Source of the DNA: Bdellovibrionales bacterium CG10_big_fil_rev_8_21_14_0_10_45_34
GTDB lineage: Bacteria; Bdellovibrionota; Bdellovibrionia; Bdellovibrionales; 1-14-0-10-45-34
NCBI GenBank assembly: GCA_002778785.1
Contig: PEZS01000006.1
Coordinates: forward strand, 140,537-204,536
Reading direction: 5' to 3'
Length of the DNA: 64,000 nt
Within the stretch, counting starts at the first letter, position 1. The number at the start of each line of letters is the position of its first letter. Under the pieces are notes generated by a model. That model saw nothing but the letters and a program-made list of their open reading frames with translations. It did no database searches and was not told where the DNA came from. Made by a program: the position numbers and the translations under genes. Below, piece after piece: positions 35,111 through 43,919 of this stretch.

Positions 35111-35739
35111 TGTCTTCATGTCCACGCTGTGGAGCGGAATCAATCGAAGGTTTTGGCCTCGTAACATGTGGCTCTTGTGGAAACCTATTTGTCGTTGACG
35201 AACCGGATGAGCGAGACCCGGCAGTTCAAGAAAATGCTTCGGAAGAAGACTCAGTTGTAGAGTCCCAGGGAGAAAACAGCATCGAGTCTCTACTGTCACC
35301 TGATGCAGATTTGAGAGAGGCTACCGCTTCGACGCCGGAGGAGCCAGCTTATATACCGGATCTACTGCCTTCGAATGAAAGTGTGGGTTCGCTCGAGTTT
35401 GAAGATACTTCTACTAGCGAAAAATCGCAGGAATGGCCGCCGACCCAAAGTGACATTCAAGGGTTTTCAGAAACCAGCCAACAACTTGGAATGGGCGGCA
35501 ATCTCAAATATGAGTTGAGAATAGATTTGTCCCATGCTCCAGATGAGCTAGATCAAGTCATGGAAGTTTTGTCCTATGAAAAACTTCGGATCGACAGGCT
35601 CATCCTATCTGAACTTAAGAAGAACTTAAAAGTGCTACTTAAAGATCTCAATGCTCTAAAAACCATTTTCATTTTAAAGTCTTTAGAGAGTCTTGACGTT
35701 CAAATACAGTGGGAGAGCAAAGATGAAACGGAAAGTTAA
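35110..35739 (+). CDS. Zinc-ribbon protein of unknown function
   Basis: The 209-residue protein opens with a zinc ribbon, CPRCG ... CGSCGNLF (residues 4-25), giving four cysteines in two C-x-x-C pairs. An acidic, low-complexity linker follows (residues 28-120), and a C-terminal ~80-residue domain (LKYELRIDLSHAPDELDQVM ... ESLDVQIQWESK) of alpha/beta appearance that I cannot assign. The GTG start overlaps the last base of the secA stop codon, which points to translational coupling, and possibly a role linked to protein export. The next gene starts before this one's stop (overlap of 17 bases). Confidence 0.75.
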   Translation: MSSCPRCGAESIEGFGLVTCGSCGNLFVVDEPDERDPAVQENASEEDSVVESQGENSIESLLSPDADLREATASTPEEPAYIPDLLPSNESVGSLEFEDTSTSEKSQEWPPTQSDIQGFSETSQQLGMGGNLKYELRIDLSHAPDELDQVMEVLSYEKLRIDRLILSELKKNLKVLLKDLNALKTIFILKSLESLDVQIQWESKDETES

Positions 35740-36256
35740 TCCCGCCTTATTTCTTTTGATCATTCTCGGCTTTTCGCAGTCACAAGCAGACTCCTGGGAG
35801 AAGCATCGTTCAAGCCTTGAGGGCCTTTCGCATAGAGTTCGCTCCCTTGAAGAAGAAATTGAAGGCCTGGTAAGTGAGAAAAACAAAAGCCGCGACCCTG
35901 AAAAGACGAGTGAACTCTTGGGTATGATTGTCGAAAAACACAAAGAATTAACAGAGTCTCACCGGAAATTTCGCGAGGAATCAGAGCACGTCAAATACTC
36001 TCATCCCGGGCAAGGTAAACAATTCGACGTAAAATATCGACATGGTTCAGTAAAGCCACTTGAGGAATTCGACAAAAAGACCGGGATGGAAGGATTAATT
36101 AAAGAATTTCACCAAACTGTCGACTCTGCGTATATGTCGCCACAACTCAAACAGCGACGGGATGAAGTCTTCCAAGAAAAGTTCGAAAAAGAAAATCCTG
36201 CTAACAAAGTCGAAAAGCCGGGAGAGACGAATTCTCGTCCGAAACTAAAACTGTGA
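35723..36256 (+). CDS. Small exported coiled-coil-like protein
   Basis: The ATG at 35723 (within the end of the preceding gene) follows GGGAGAG and gives a Sec signal peptide (MKRKVNPALFLLIILGFSQS). The mature ~155 residues are very rich in Glu, Lys, Arg, Ser and His (HRSSLEGLSHRVRSLEEEIE), with heptad-like spacing suggesting a coiled coil. No domain is recognised. It is in one transcriptional series with secA, the zinc-ribbon gene and pepA. Confidence 0.6.
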   Translation: MKRKVNPALFLLIILGFSQSQADSWEKHRSSLEGLSHRVRSLEEEIEGLVSEKNKSRDPEKTSELLGMIVEKHKELTESHRKFREESEHVKYSHPGQGKQFDVKYRHGSVKPLEEFDKKTGMEGLIKEFHQTVDSAYMSPQLKQRRDEVFQEKFEKENPANKVEKPGETNSRPKLKL

Positions 36257-36284
36257 AACTGGGCTTGCGCCTGCAAGGAACGCA

Positions 36285-37802
36285 ATGAAAAACAATCAAA
36301 TAGCTCTTAAGTACAATCCTCGGTTTCAAAAGGTGCTGTTTAAGCCTGAAAGCAAAACAGAAAAATCGCTGAAAGGAACTAGTAAGAGTCTGCAAAAGTA
36401 CTTTGTATATTTTTATGATTCACAGAGTGTCGGCGGGCTGAGTAGAGTCCTCCCCAAAATCACTCAAACTGTTTTAGCGAAGTTAAAAGACAAAAAACGC
36501 ACTGACTCGCTGGACTGGATACAAGAGAGCGCAGGGTACTCAGCAGTCAAGCTTGATGATCGACAGATATTCAAACTCCAAGTTGCATTGAGAAAGGCAA
36601 TGTCTAAGTTCACCGATGTCGGCGATGCGGATGTTTATCTTTCAATAGATGTTCTTAGTGAGGATTTTCGGTTAACGGTTTTAGAAAACTTATTGAAAGT
36701 AATCTATTGTGAGCAGCATATTCGGCCCTCCGGAAAAAAAGAAAAAATTAGCTTCAAAGAAAAACAATTTCATTTGGTTAGCAGCAAGGTATCGAGCGTA
36801 CAGTTTAGTGAGATAGAAGAAAGGGCGAAGTCTTTTGCTGCTACCAATGGCCTCGCACGATACTTAGCAGAGCTCCCTGCTAACGTTTTGACTTCTAAAA
36901 GTTATCCTTTGTTGTCTGCAGATGTCGTTAAGAAGATTAAGGGCGTCAAGAGTCGATTTATAGGGGCAAACAGGTTGAAACAAATGGGAGCTGGGGCAGC
37001 CTATGCAGTCATGAAAGGAAGCCCACGCGGGGCGGGTGGATTCTTCATAGCACAGCGGAGGGGGCGAAGAGGCGCCACTAAAGTAACACTTGTTGGTAAA
37101 GGGCTATGCTTCGACACCGGTGGCTACAATATAAAGACCAGTCATATGTATTCAATGCACAAAGACATGACCGGCTCTGCGGTTGCGCTGGGTGCATTTC
37201 AATTGCTGACCCAAGAAAATCCAGAGATTGATTTTACGCTCATCATGGGAATTGCGGAAAATCTAATATCTAACGAAGCCTTCAGGCCGAATGATTTCGT
37301 AAGCGCACTTAATGGTCTAACTATAGAGGTTGTCGATACAGACGCTGAAGGGCGCATGGTACTTGCTGATTGCTTGGCTTATGCTTCCATGCAAAAGCCA
37401 GATCTCATCATCGATTTTGCAACTCTAACTGGCGCGGCGACGAGGGCAATTGGTACAGCTCGAAGTGCGGCATTTAGCAACAACGAGCAACTTTTTGAAA
37501 AAATATTAGAAGCGGGTAGGTTGTCCGGAGAAAGAGTTTGGGCCTTCCCTCTGGGTGATGACTATAAGGATCTACTTAAGTCTGATGTAGCAGATATCTT
37601 GCAGTGCTCAGCCTTACCTGGGCCCGATCACATTCTTGCTGCGACTTTTCTTAATGAGTTTGTTCCAAAAGACATCGACTGGGTGCATGTTGATTTGAGT
37701 TCAGACAGTCACAGTGGTGGGTTAGGGCTAATCTCAACAGAAGTTACGGGCTTTGGAGTTCATTGGGTTCAGAAGTTTCTGGAGCTCTATTTGAGTCAGT
37801 GA
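36285..37802 (+). CDS. pepA: Leucyl aminopeptidase, M17 family
   Basis: The 505-residue protein has the M17 catalytic domain in its second half: LVGKGLCFDTGGYNIKTS (active-site Lys and metal-binding Asp), SMHKDMTGSAVALGAF, and VVDTDAEGRMVLADCLAY with the NTDAEGR-type signature (here VDTDAEGR). Two divalent metals are bound by these acidic residues, and peptides are cleaved from the N-terminus. The N-terminal half (residues 1-190) is the variable regulatory domain. AAGGAAC precedes the ATG. The 3' end overlaps the convergent coiled-coil gene by 59 bases. Confidence 0.95.
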   Translation: MKNNQIALKYNPRFQKVLFKPESKTEKSLKGTSKSLQKYFVYFYDSQSVGGLSRVLPKITQTVLAKLKDKKRTDSLDWIQESAGYSAVKLDDRQIFKLQVALRKAMSKFTDVGDADVYLSIDVLSEDFRLTVLENLLKVIYCEQHIRPSGKKEKISFKEKQFHLVSSKVSSVQFSEIEERAKSFAATNGLARYLAELPANVLTSKSYPLLSADVVKKIKGVKSRFIGANRLKQMGAGAAYAVMKGSPRGAGGFFIAQRRGRRGATKVTLVGKGLCFDTGGYNIKTSHMYSMHKDMTGSAVALGAFQLLTQENPEIDFTLIMGIAENLISNEAFRPNDFVSALNGLTIEVVDTDAEGRMVLADCLAYASMQKPDLIIDFATLTGAATRAIGTARSAAFSNNEQLFEKILEAGRLSGERVWAFPLGDDYKDLLKSDVADILQCSALPGPDHILAATFLNEFVPKDIDWVHVDLSSDSHSGGLGLISTEVTGFGVHWVQKFLELYLSQ

Positions 37803-38595
37803 TGCTTTTTAAAATTTCCATCAACTGAACCTTCTCGCCTCTGACAGTGTTTAGTTCTTGATCGAATTTGGCTTTTGCCTCTTCGAGCTCGCGCTGGCAC
37901 TTAAGAGCAGTATTTTCTGACTTAACAATGAGCCTTTGTTTTTCGTCGCAGCTCTGTAAAAGTGCTTCTAGTTGCGAGTGAGTTTTTGCGAGCATCTCCT
38001 CGTAAGTAGCTACCTTTTCTTGTAAGCTAGCGATGGCATCAGCAGATTGTTTGTCTCTTGCCTTAAGCTCATCGCCTTTTTCGCGGTTCTGTTGCTGAAT
38101 GTATTCGTAGGCCTCGCTCAGTTTTACTTTTTGCTCGAGGCGCTGCTCTTCTGAGTTCTTAAGATTTTCTGCTGTCTTTTCTAATTCACTACTGAGTCGA
38201 TAAATCTCGGACTTGTAACTTTCTAACGAAGGGCGCACCCACTTTTGAATTCGAAACCGATAGTCGGTGAAGTGCTTTAGTCTTTTGTGAAGCCGCTTCA
38301 AAGAAGCTTCAACCGATTCGACTTGGTAGTTGAGCTCTTCGTTCTGAGATTCAACATTCTTCAATCTGTCGAGTTCTGTCTTTGTGTTCGCATAGTTATC
38401 ACAAATTTGATCGCTGAGGCGAATTTGCTTTTGAAGGGCTGCGGCCTGATGATCGCACTTGGCTTCTAGCCGCGAAATCCGTTGAAGCGATTTCTGCCAC
38501 TTTACATAAAGATCTTCGTTTTCTTCAAGAAGCCCTTCATAGTCAGACCGAGTCTCCAAGGAAGGTGCTTGATTCGGTTTAGAATCGATGTCCAT
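37744..38595 (-). CDS. Coiled-coil protein of unknown function
   Basis: The 283-residue protein is almost entirely made of charged heptad-like sequence (EENEDLYVKWQKSLQRISRL, VESVEASLKRLHKRLKHFTD, LEKTAENLKNSEEQRLEQKV) from residue ~20 to 265, predicting one long coiled coil. There is no signal peptide or membrane segment, so it is likely cytoplasmic. The C-terminus overlaps the convergent leucyl aminopeptidase gene by 59 bases. Function cannot be inferred. Confidence 0.65.
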   Translation of the reverse strand: MDIDSKPNQAPSLETRSDYEGLLEENEDLYVKWQKSLQRISRLEAKCDHQAAALQKQIRLSDQICDNYANTKTELDRLKNVESQNEELNYQVESVEASLKRLHKRLKHFTDYRFRIQKWVRPSLESYKSEIYRLSSELEKTAENLKNSEEQRLEQKVKLSEAYEYIQQQNREKGDELKARDKQSADAIASLQEKVATYEEMLAKTHSQLEALLQSCDEKQRLIVKSENTALKCQRELEEAKAKFDQELNTVRGEKVQLMEILKSITDSNRAPETSEPNELQSP

Positions 38596-38703
38596 AACTA
38601 CATTAGAGCTCTAGGTGTTTTAAGTGTCAAAAAATGGAATCACTCTTCGTAGCAGACTCAACTCCCCTAGACCATGGTCGCATGGGTGGCTTGAGCATAG
38701 GTT

Positions 38704-40068
38704 TTATTGACAGCGAACACTTGAAACGGCATAGCTCAGCGATAAAGACTGCCCAGAGGGCTTTTCGAGGGCAGTGCGTCCTCGCGAAATGACAATCGGA
38801 AGTTCACTGTAAAACGTCTCGAGCAATTTTTGCTGGGTCCGTGGCGCCTTCAAAATTCGGAGGTGATCACTTGAATTGTAGTAGTCGAGTTTTGACATAT
38901 ATCCAGGAGATCTTGATGCGGGACTGTAACCTGCCGCAACACAAACCTGATAATGTGAGGGGACTGCAATCGGCAGTCTTTCAAAATCGATAGACTGGTT
39001 ACTATTAGGTAGTCTTCGAGGCTTTTTATAAAAAACTCTAAGATGGGGCTGCTCATAACTTATTTTTCGCTTATCGCTTCCAGAGAGCCGAGAAAGCCCT
39101 AAAGTACTCTGAAGTTCAACATAGGGAATATCTTTTCCTTCTCTAAATTTTGCCTCAAACAGCCGGTCGCGCACATCGCTTTCAAAGTAGACAGCTAAAT
39201 CTTTACTATCCGAGGGAATGCACAGGGCAACATATCTGATTTCTAGAACGCAGTCGCGAGAGTTTTCTTGATCTGCGGAGAGACAGGTGCGGGGATAATA
39301 GTGGTCTTTTGAAGACTTTGTGTCGACCAATACTGGATAGGCATAGAGGGAGTTTTCTACAAAGCGAAAGCTGCTTTGGGCAAGCGTGTCCTGCCGAATA
39401 TTATTCGCTTTAAGATGCTCCGGTAAGTAGCGAGAACAACCTTCGGCTTTAAACCACTCATGCGCGGAATCGTGAAAAACAAAGAGGGCTTCTCGCAAAT
39501 CTTGCGCCACTTTGCCGTTTGGTTTTTTCTGTAGGTCCTGCCACGTCGTGCCGGCCATCAGACTTTGAGGATCACTTTGCTTCGATATCTGCCGAATCTG
39601 CTTCTCTATTCGGCGAGAATCCTCGGAGTTAAAAACAATCTTACTCGAAACTATTGCGGGATGACCGAAGAAAACTATCGATTCCGTATCAAAATTATCT
39701 TGATGAGAAAGAGATCTTATAGAAAGTGACTTAGCTCTCTCAGCAGCCGATCCAGAAATCATTTCACCAACTGATGAGAAAAGCCCTTGAGAAGCTTTTA
39801 CCACCTTAGCGGATAAGACGGGGATGTTATCATTAATCTTTTCAGTCAAAAACAAACCAAATGTAGGAACCAAAATCGAGATACTTGGAGCCACGTCACC
39901 CCTCGCCTTCTCCGCTGTAAGGCCTTCGTGTGAAAACCCAACAAAGCTCCCGATAGTGATGACAACGACTCCGAATGTTCTATTAATTTTTCCGCAAACC
40001 AAACCAACGTGTGAACTGCGACGATGAAGCCACTGGCCGAGCCCAATTAAAGAGCAGATAAAAGTCAT
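38704..40068 (-). CDS. Protein of unknown function with an N-terminal membrane segment
   Basis: The 454-residue protein begins with a moderately hydrophobic region (residues ~30-47) that may be a late signal anchor. The body has several cysteines and aromatic-rich stretches (YEQPHLRVFYKKPRRLPN) and no recognisable domain. AAGGAAG lies upstream of the ATG at 40068. It stands alone between the coiled-coil gene and the BamE-like lipoprotein, all on the minus strand, with more than 100 bases on each side. Confidence 0.55.
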   Translation of the reverse strand: MTFICSLIGLGQWLHRRSSHVGLVCGKINRTFGVVVITIGSFVGFSHEGLTAEKARGDVAPSISILVPTFGLFLTEKINDNIPVLSAKVVKASQGLFSSVGEMISGSAAERAKSLSIRSLSHQDNFDTESIVFFGHPAIVSSKIVFNSEDSRRIEKQIRQISKQSDPQSLMAGTTWQDLQKKPNGKVAQDLREALFVFHDSAHEWFKAEGCSRYLPEHLKANNIRQDTLAQSSFRFVENSLYAYPVLVDTKSSKDHYYPRTCLSADQENSRDCVLEIRYVALCIPSDSKDLAVYFESDVRDRLFEAKFREGKDIPYVELQSTLGLSRLSGSDKRKISYEQPHLRVFYKKPRRLPNSNQSIDFERLPIAVPSHYQVCVAAGYSPASRSPGYMSKLDYYNSSDHLRILKAPRTQQKLLETFYSELPIVISRGRTALEKPSGQSLSLSYAVSSVRCQ

Positions 40069-40317
40069 TTATAATCTTCCTTAGAAAAAATGTTCTGTAT
40101 GTTTTCGAAAAGTAACGAAAAGCAAACAGCAAGATTCAGTCCAAAAATTAGACAGGTAAAAATTATCAAGACTTCTGACGATTTTTGCCCCTGGTTTACA
40201 ACCTCATGAAATCTCAACGATTTCGAGAAGCCATCTCGTTAGTATTCTGAACAAATTACCATTTGAGAAGAGGCTCGATTGGGGTGAAACAATTGGCGGC
40301 AACTGAATAGAGAAATT

Positions 40318-40761
40318 TCACTCTACTTCAATGAACGTAGCGGGACTTTCCTTTTTCGAATCAATCCCGGAACTTCCGTTGTTTTCTATAACTTTTCCAT
40401 TGGGTGTTTTTGATTCCATGGAATTCTCTGGACTCACTGGGTTCGCAGAAGTCTCAGCCTCTTTTGAGGGACCATTTTTTGGTGGGGCTAGCGGGCTAAC
40501 CGGAACACCCGTATAGACGACAACTTGATCTTTAAAGTGAATTTCCTTCCAGACTGGTTTTTTATCTTTATAGAACTGATAGACCCATACAGTACGACCT
40601 TTCCACTTGCCTGATCGAGTTGGGGACCCTACTGCATCAACAACGTCTGTCTTGTCCATCCCTGTTCCAACGGTCTCAAACCGACCAAGTTGACCTGTTG
40701 CACAAGAAGTCAAAAAAGACACAACAATAAAGGGCCGCAACAAAGTCTTCAGAATTCTCAT
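40318..40761 (-). CDS. BamE/SmpA-like small lipoprotein
   Basis: The 147-residue protein has a lipobox LTSC (Cys 20) and then FETVGTGMDKTDVVDAVGSP, WKGRTVWVYQFYK and WKEIHFKDQVVVYTG, matching the short beta-beta-alpha domain of BamE/SmpA/OmlA lipoproteins, which stabilise the outer-membrane assembly machine. A Pro/Lys/Ser-rich tail follows. GAGAGG precedes the ATG. It lies 54 bases downstream of hemY on the same strand and may be the last gene of the heme operon, although its function is unrelated. Confidence 0.65.
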   Translation of the reverse strand: MRILKTLLRPFIVVSFLTSCATGQLGRFETVGTGMDKTDVVDAVGSPTRSGKWKGRTVWVYQFYKDKKPVWKEIHFKDQVVVYTGVPVSPLAPPKNGPSKEAETSANPVSPENSMESKTPNGKVIENNGSSGIDSKKESPATFIEVE

Positions 40762-40815
40762 TTTAACCTCTCAGTGAAAAAGGGTTAACTCAGCGGTTTC
40801 TCCGCTCTGCTTAGT

Positions 40816-42180
40816 TTAAGAAGTCGAACAAATACTATCCACAATTCCTATAGCTTGTGCAACTCTTTGAGGAACTCCAACTCCACCGGCCAAGGGGTTA
40901 GCATAAGTGACTGCTTCGTAGTTCAGAAGCAGAGTTTCGAGATTTTTGATCGACTCAATCGTTTTTTTAGTGGGCTGAATGATTCCTTGCGGATGTCTCC
41001 ACACGTGACTCTGCACTATTTCCGATGCGCCAACGCCGAACAATCTCAAGACGTCACTGGTGGCAGTATGAAGAATCTCCTCATCGGTCCTATTTGCGAA
41101 GGTGGGGTGAAAAGTTCCTCCCATAATCAGAGTCAATGAATCGCAACCTATGGGTGCTCTCTTTGAGAAAATCTTACTGGGAATGAGTACTCCCAATGTA
41201 TTGAGCCCAATTGAAGGATCCACCAGAACACCAAAGCCGTTTAAGTGAATTTTAGCTTTAAGGCCCAGTCCAACAGAGACAACATTCGCGGCTTCAACGT
41301 CAAAGTCGAGACTTTGTGCGATTAAGTCAGAGCTCTTCAGCAATGTGATAGCTGAACTATAATTTAAAGCTAAAACAACTTTTTTGTAGTGCTTTTTGCC
41401 TTCATTTAAATAGACACCGTTGCTGCCAAAAATAAGTTTTTTGACCGGCGTTCGCAGGTAGGTGCTGTGGGCAGTCTTCGTCGCAAGAGTGCTGATGAGC
41501 TGAGAAAGACCTCCATTAAAGGAATAAATCTGAGGAAGGCTTTGACCTGATAGGCGACTAGAGTGAGATCGCTGAGATTTTATTTTCTTTATCGCACCCA
41601 TCAGCGAGTTCGAAGAGTCAAAAGCACTAAAGATATTTGGTATCGCGTGCTTCGCCAAGAGTTCCTTTGAGTTGCCTGCATAAACTCCAATCGTAAAAAG
41701 ATGAATGAGCTTTTCGGCGAACTCTTCACCAAACACCTTAGCAAAGAGCTCCTGAATGCTTTCGTTACCTTGAAGCCGGGGGAGCAAGCGAAACAGACTA
41801 CTTGCCGCCCGGAACTTGCCATAAGGTGACATCAACGAACTTGTTAGAAAACTCAGCGGATTTGGCGAAACCTCAAAAAAGCCGTTAGAGTTAAACACGT
41901 ATCTTCTTTTTGCGGATAGATTGGCGCCGATGACTTCAGATCTTAGCCCCAAATCCGTGACCAAATCGCTCAAGTGCCGGGAGGAGCCGAGCACTGTGTT
42001 CGGCCCTGCTTCGAACAAAAAACCGTCAGTAGAATAGCTAGATATTTGACCGCCTAAGCGGCTACCTGCCTCAAAGAGATCAACATCAAAACCCAGCTGG
42101 GACAACCTATAGGAGCAGACAAGGCCCGTGACTCCGCCGCCCACTATCGCAATTGATTTTTTCTCGTTAGCTTCTGGCAT
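40816..42180 (-). CDS. hemY: Protoporphyrinogen oxidase (HemY/HemG-type, FAD-dependent)
   Basis: The 454-residue flavoprotein has an N-terminal FAD-binding motif IAIVGGGVTGLVCSYRL, then FEAGSRLGGQISSYSTDGFL and FEAGPNTVLGSS, and a C-terminal AGGVGVPQRVAQAIG, as in oxygen-dependent protoporphyrinogen IX oxidases. The reaction is the six-electron oxidation before iron insertion. It overlaps the end of hemE by 14 bases, so translation is probably coupled. It fits as the last heme-pathway step in this operon; ferrochelatase and hemB are not seen in the window. Confidence 0.9.
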   Translation of the reverse strand: MPEANEKKSIAIVGGGVTGLVCSYRLSQLGFDVDLFEAGSRLGGQISSYSTDGFLFEAGPNTVLGSSRHLSDLVTDLGLRSEVIGANLSAKRRYVFNSNGFFEVSPNPLSFLTSSLMSPYGKFRAASSLFRLLPRLQGNESIQELFAKVFGEEFAEKLIHLFTIGVYAGNSKELLAKHAIPNIFSAFDSSNSLMGAIKKIKSQRSHSSRLSGQSLPQIYSFNGGLSQLISTLATKTAHSTYLRTPVKKLIFGSNGVYLNEGKKHYKKVVLALNYSSAITLLKSSDLIAQSLDFDVEAANVVSVGLGLKAKIHLNGFGVLVDPSIGLNTLGVLIPSKIFSKRAPIGCDSLTLIMGGTFHPTFANRTDEEILHTATSDVLRLFGVGASEIVQSHVWRHPQGIIQPTKKTIESIKNLETLLLNYEAVTYANPLAGGVGVPQRVAQAIGIVDSICSTS

Positions 42181-43207
42181 GGCAAAGCTCTACGATACTC
42201 TGAAGAGTTTGGAGCTGAGTTTGCGGTGTTACGCCATGACCCACGTTAAATACAAAGCGATCAGCGAGATTGTTCGCGCGAATGTCTTCAAGAATTTCAA
42301 TCGTGGCAGTGATCGCAATCTCTTTGTTCAGCGTGGTGTAGATGGGGTCGAGGTTCCCTTGAAAGCCAATTTTTCTAGGTAAGCGACGTGCGAACTGAGA
42401 AATGGGAGTTCGCCAATCTACGCTGAGCATATCAGCTCCGGTCTCTGCGAGCAGCTCTATAAGGTGAGAGGAAGGTTGTGAATAGAGTATAACGGGTTTG
42501 TTGTGCTCATGTGCGACCTTTACGATTTTGGCCACTGAGGGCTGAATGTGTTTGCGATAGACCTGCTGGCTGCAAATCCCTACCCAGGAGTCAAATATTT
42601 GAATGGCGTCGACGCCAGATTCAATTTGGTATACGACATACTTAGAAATCTGATCAGCCAAAAAATTCAAGGCCTCGCTAAACTGATCAGGAAACTCAAG
42701 CAAGCTTCGTCGCGTTTGTTCAAATTCTCTCGAGGTGCCTCCTTCAATCAAATAAGAAGCCAGCGTAAACGGCGCACCTACAAACCCAATCAGCGGTTTT
42801 TCGACGAGGCGGGTTTTAATTTTCTTGATCCCCTGTCTGACAAAACTCAAGTTTTCTACATCCAGTTTTTTAAGATTTATCAATGTGTCGAAGCCGGCAT
42901 TGGCGAGCTTTGGCCCCGCCTCGGTAAATTCGAAGCCAGCACCCATAAATTCTAAACATGTTAAAATATCTGAAAACAATATTGCAGCGTCTAGATCAAG
43001 ATGTTGAAACGGTTGAAGAGTCACCTCTGCAATGAGCTCAGGTGTGTGGCTCATCTGGCGAAAGTTGTATTCTTCTCTCAACTTTCGATACTCTGGCAGG
43101 TAACGTCCTGCTTGTCTCATAAACCACACGGGTGTTTGTTTGCTCGAGTTGTCGCCCCTAAGTGCTTTTAGAAAGTCGGCCTTCGGTGCCGAAGATTCAA
43201 AACTCAT
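42167..43207 (-). CDS. hemE: Uroporphyrinogen decarboxylase
   Basis: The ATG at 43207 has AAGGAG six bases upstream and gives a 346-residue protein of normal length; the in-frame extension to 43297 has no such site. Signature regions are PVWFMRQAGRYLPEYRKLRE and LDLDAAILFSDILTCLEFMG, plus GVDAIQIFDSWVG and FNVGHGVTPQTQ near the C-terminus, together forming the active site that removes four carboxyl groups from uroporphyrinogen III. The gene starts inside the last codons of the response-regulator gene and ends inside the first codons of hemY. Confidence 0.95.
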   Translation of the reverse strand: MSFESSAPKADFLKALRGDNSSKQTPVWFMRQAGRYLPEYRKLREEYNFRQMSHTPELIAEVTLQPFQHLDLDAAILFSDILTCLEFMGAGFEFTEAGPKLANAGFDTLINLKKLDVENLSFVRQGIKKIKTRLVEKPLIGFVGAPFTLASYLIEGGTSREFEQTRRSLLEFPDQFSEALNFLADQISKYVVYQIESGVDAIQIFDSWVGICSQQVYRKHIQPSVAKIVKVAHEHNKPVILYSQPSSHLIELLAETGADMLSVDWRTPISQFARRLPRKIGFQGNLDPIYTTLNKEIAITATIEILEDIRANNLADRFVFNVGHGVTPQTQLQTLQSIVELCHARS

Positions 43208-43919
43208 TACCAACTCCTTTTTGTCCGGGAATGTGCAGCCGGTAGCCCGCTCCTCTATGTGAAATGAGGTGTTGCGGTGATTTGGGATTGGGCTCAATCC
43301 ATTTTCTTAATCTGAGCACAAAGTTGTCGATTGTACGAGGGGAAGGGTCGACACCTACACCCCAAACTGTATCGAGAATTTCGTCGCGGGTAACGACGTG
43401 CCCCTCTCGCCCTAAAAGCATTTTTAACAGCCCTGTCTCCTTAGGGCTCAAGACTTCCGTCGCATTGAGATGGGGTAAGAACACAGTCATCTTACTGAGA
43501 TCAAAAACGGCCTGTCCAATGGACACACTATCAGAGAACTGGGTGGTAGGAACTGGTCGACTCCGCCAGATAATATTTCTAACCCGCAGCAGAAATTCAT
43601 TGAGATGAAAAGGTTTAACCAAATAGTCATCGGCTCGACCTTCAAGCCCCCTTAGTCGTGTGGTAATTGCACCTTGAGCGGAAATCATAAAGACCGGTTT
43701 TTGAGAGTTCTTTCTAAGTGCATCCAAGATCTCAAATCCGTCGCAGCGCGGGAGCATGAGATCGAGAACAACAAGGTCGTGTTGTCCATTTTGTGCAACC
43801 TTAAGACCTTGCTTGCCGTCTCGAATCCACTCCACCTGGTAGCCCTCAGACTGCAAGGCCTCTTGGAGATTTGCTCCAAGATCTAAGTCATCCTCGACGA
43901 GTAAAATAAACCTGCCCAC
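43197..43919 (-). CDS. OmpR/PhoB-type response regulator
   Basis: The 240-residue protein has a receiver domain (residues 1-120) with acidic pair EDD near residue 10, phospho-acceptor Asp in LVVLDLMLPRCDG, and the Lys in YLVKPFHLNEF. The C-terminal winged-helix domain (residues ~140-235) has LSPKETGLLKMLLGREGHVV and RTIDNFVLRLRKWIE, typical of PhoB/OmpR. It starts at the stop of the histidine kinase gene (one base shared) and overlaps hemE by 11 bases, so both genes are read within the heme operon. DNA targets are not visible, but control of the hem genes is a natural guess. Confidence 0.9.
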   Translation of the reverse strand: MGRFILLVEDDLDLGANLQEALQSEGYQVEWIRDGKQGLKVAQNGQHDLVVLDLMLPRCDGFEILDALRKNSQKPVFMISAQGAITTRLRGLEGRADDYLVKPFHLNEFLLRVRNIIWRSRPVPTTQFSDSVSIGQAVFDLSKMTVFLPHLNATEVLSPKETGLLKMLLGREGHVVTRDEILDTVWGVGVDPSPRTIDNFVLRLRKWIEPNPKSPQHLISHRGAGYRLHIPGQKGVGNEF

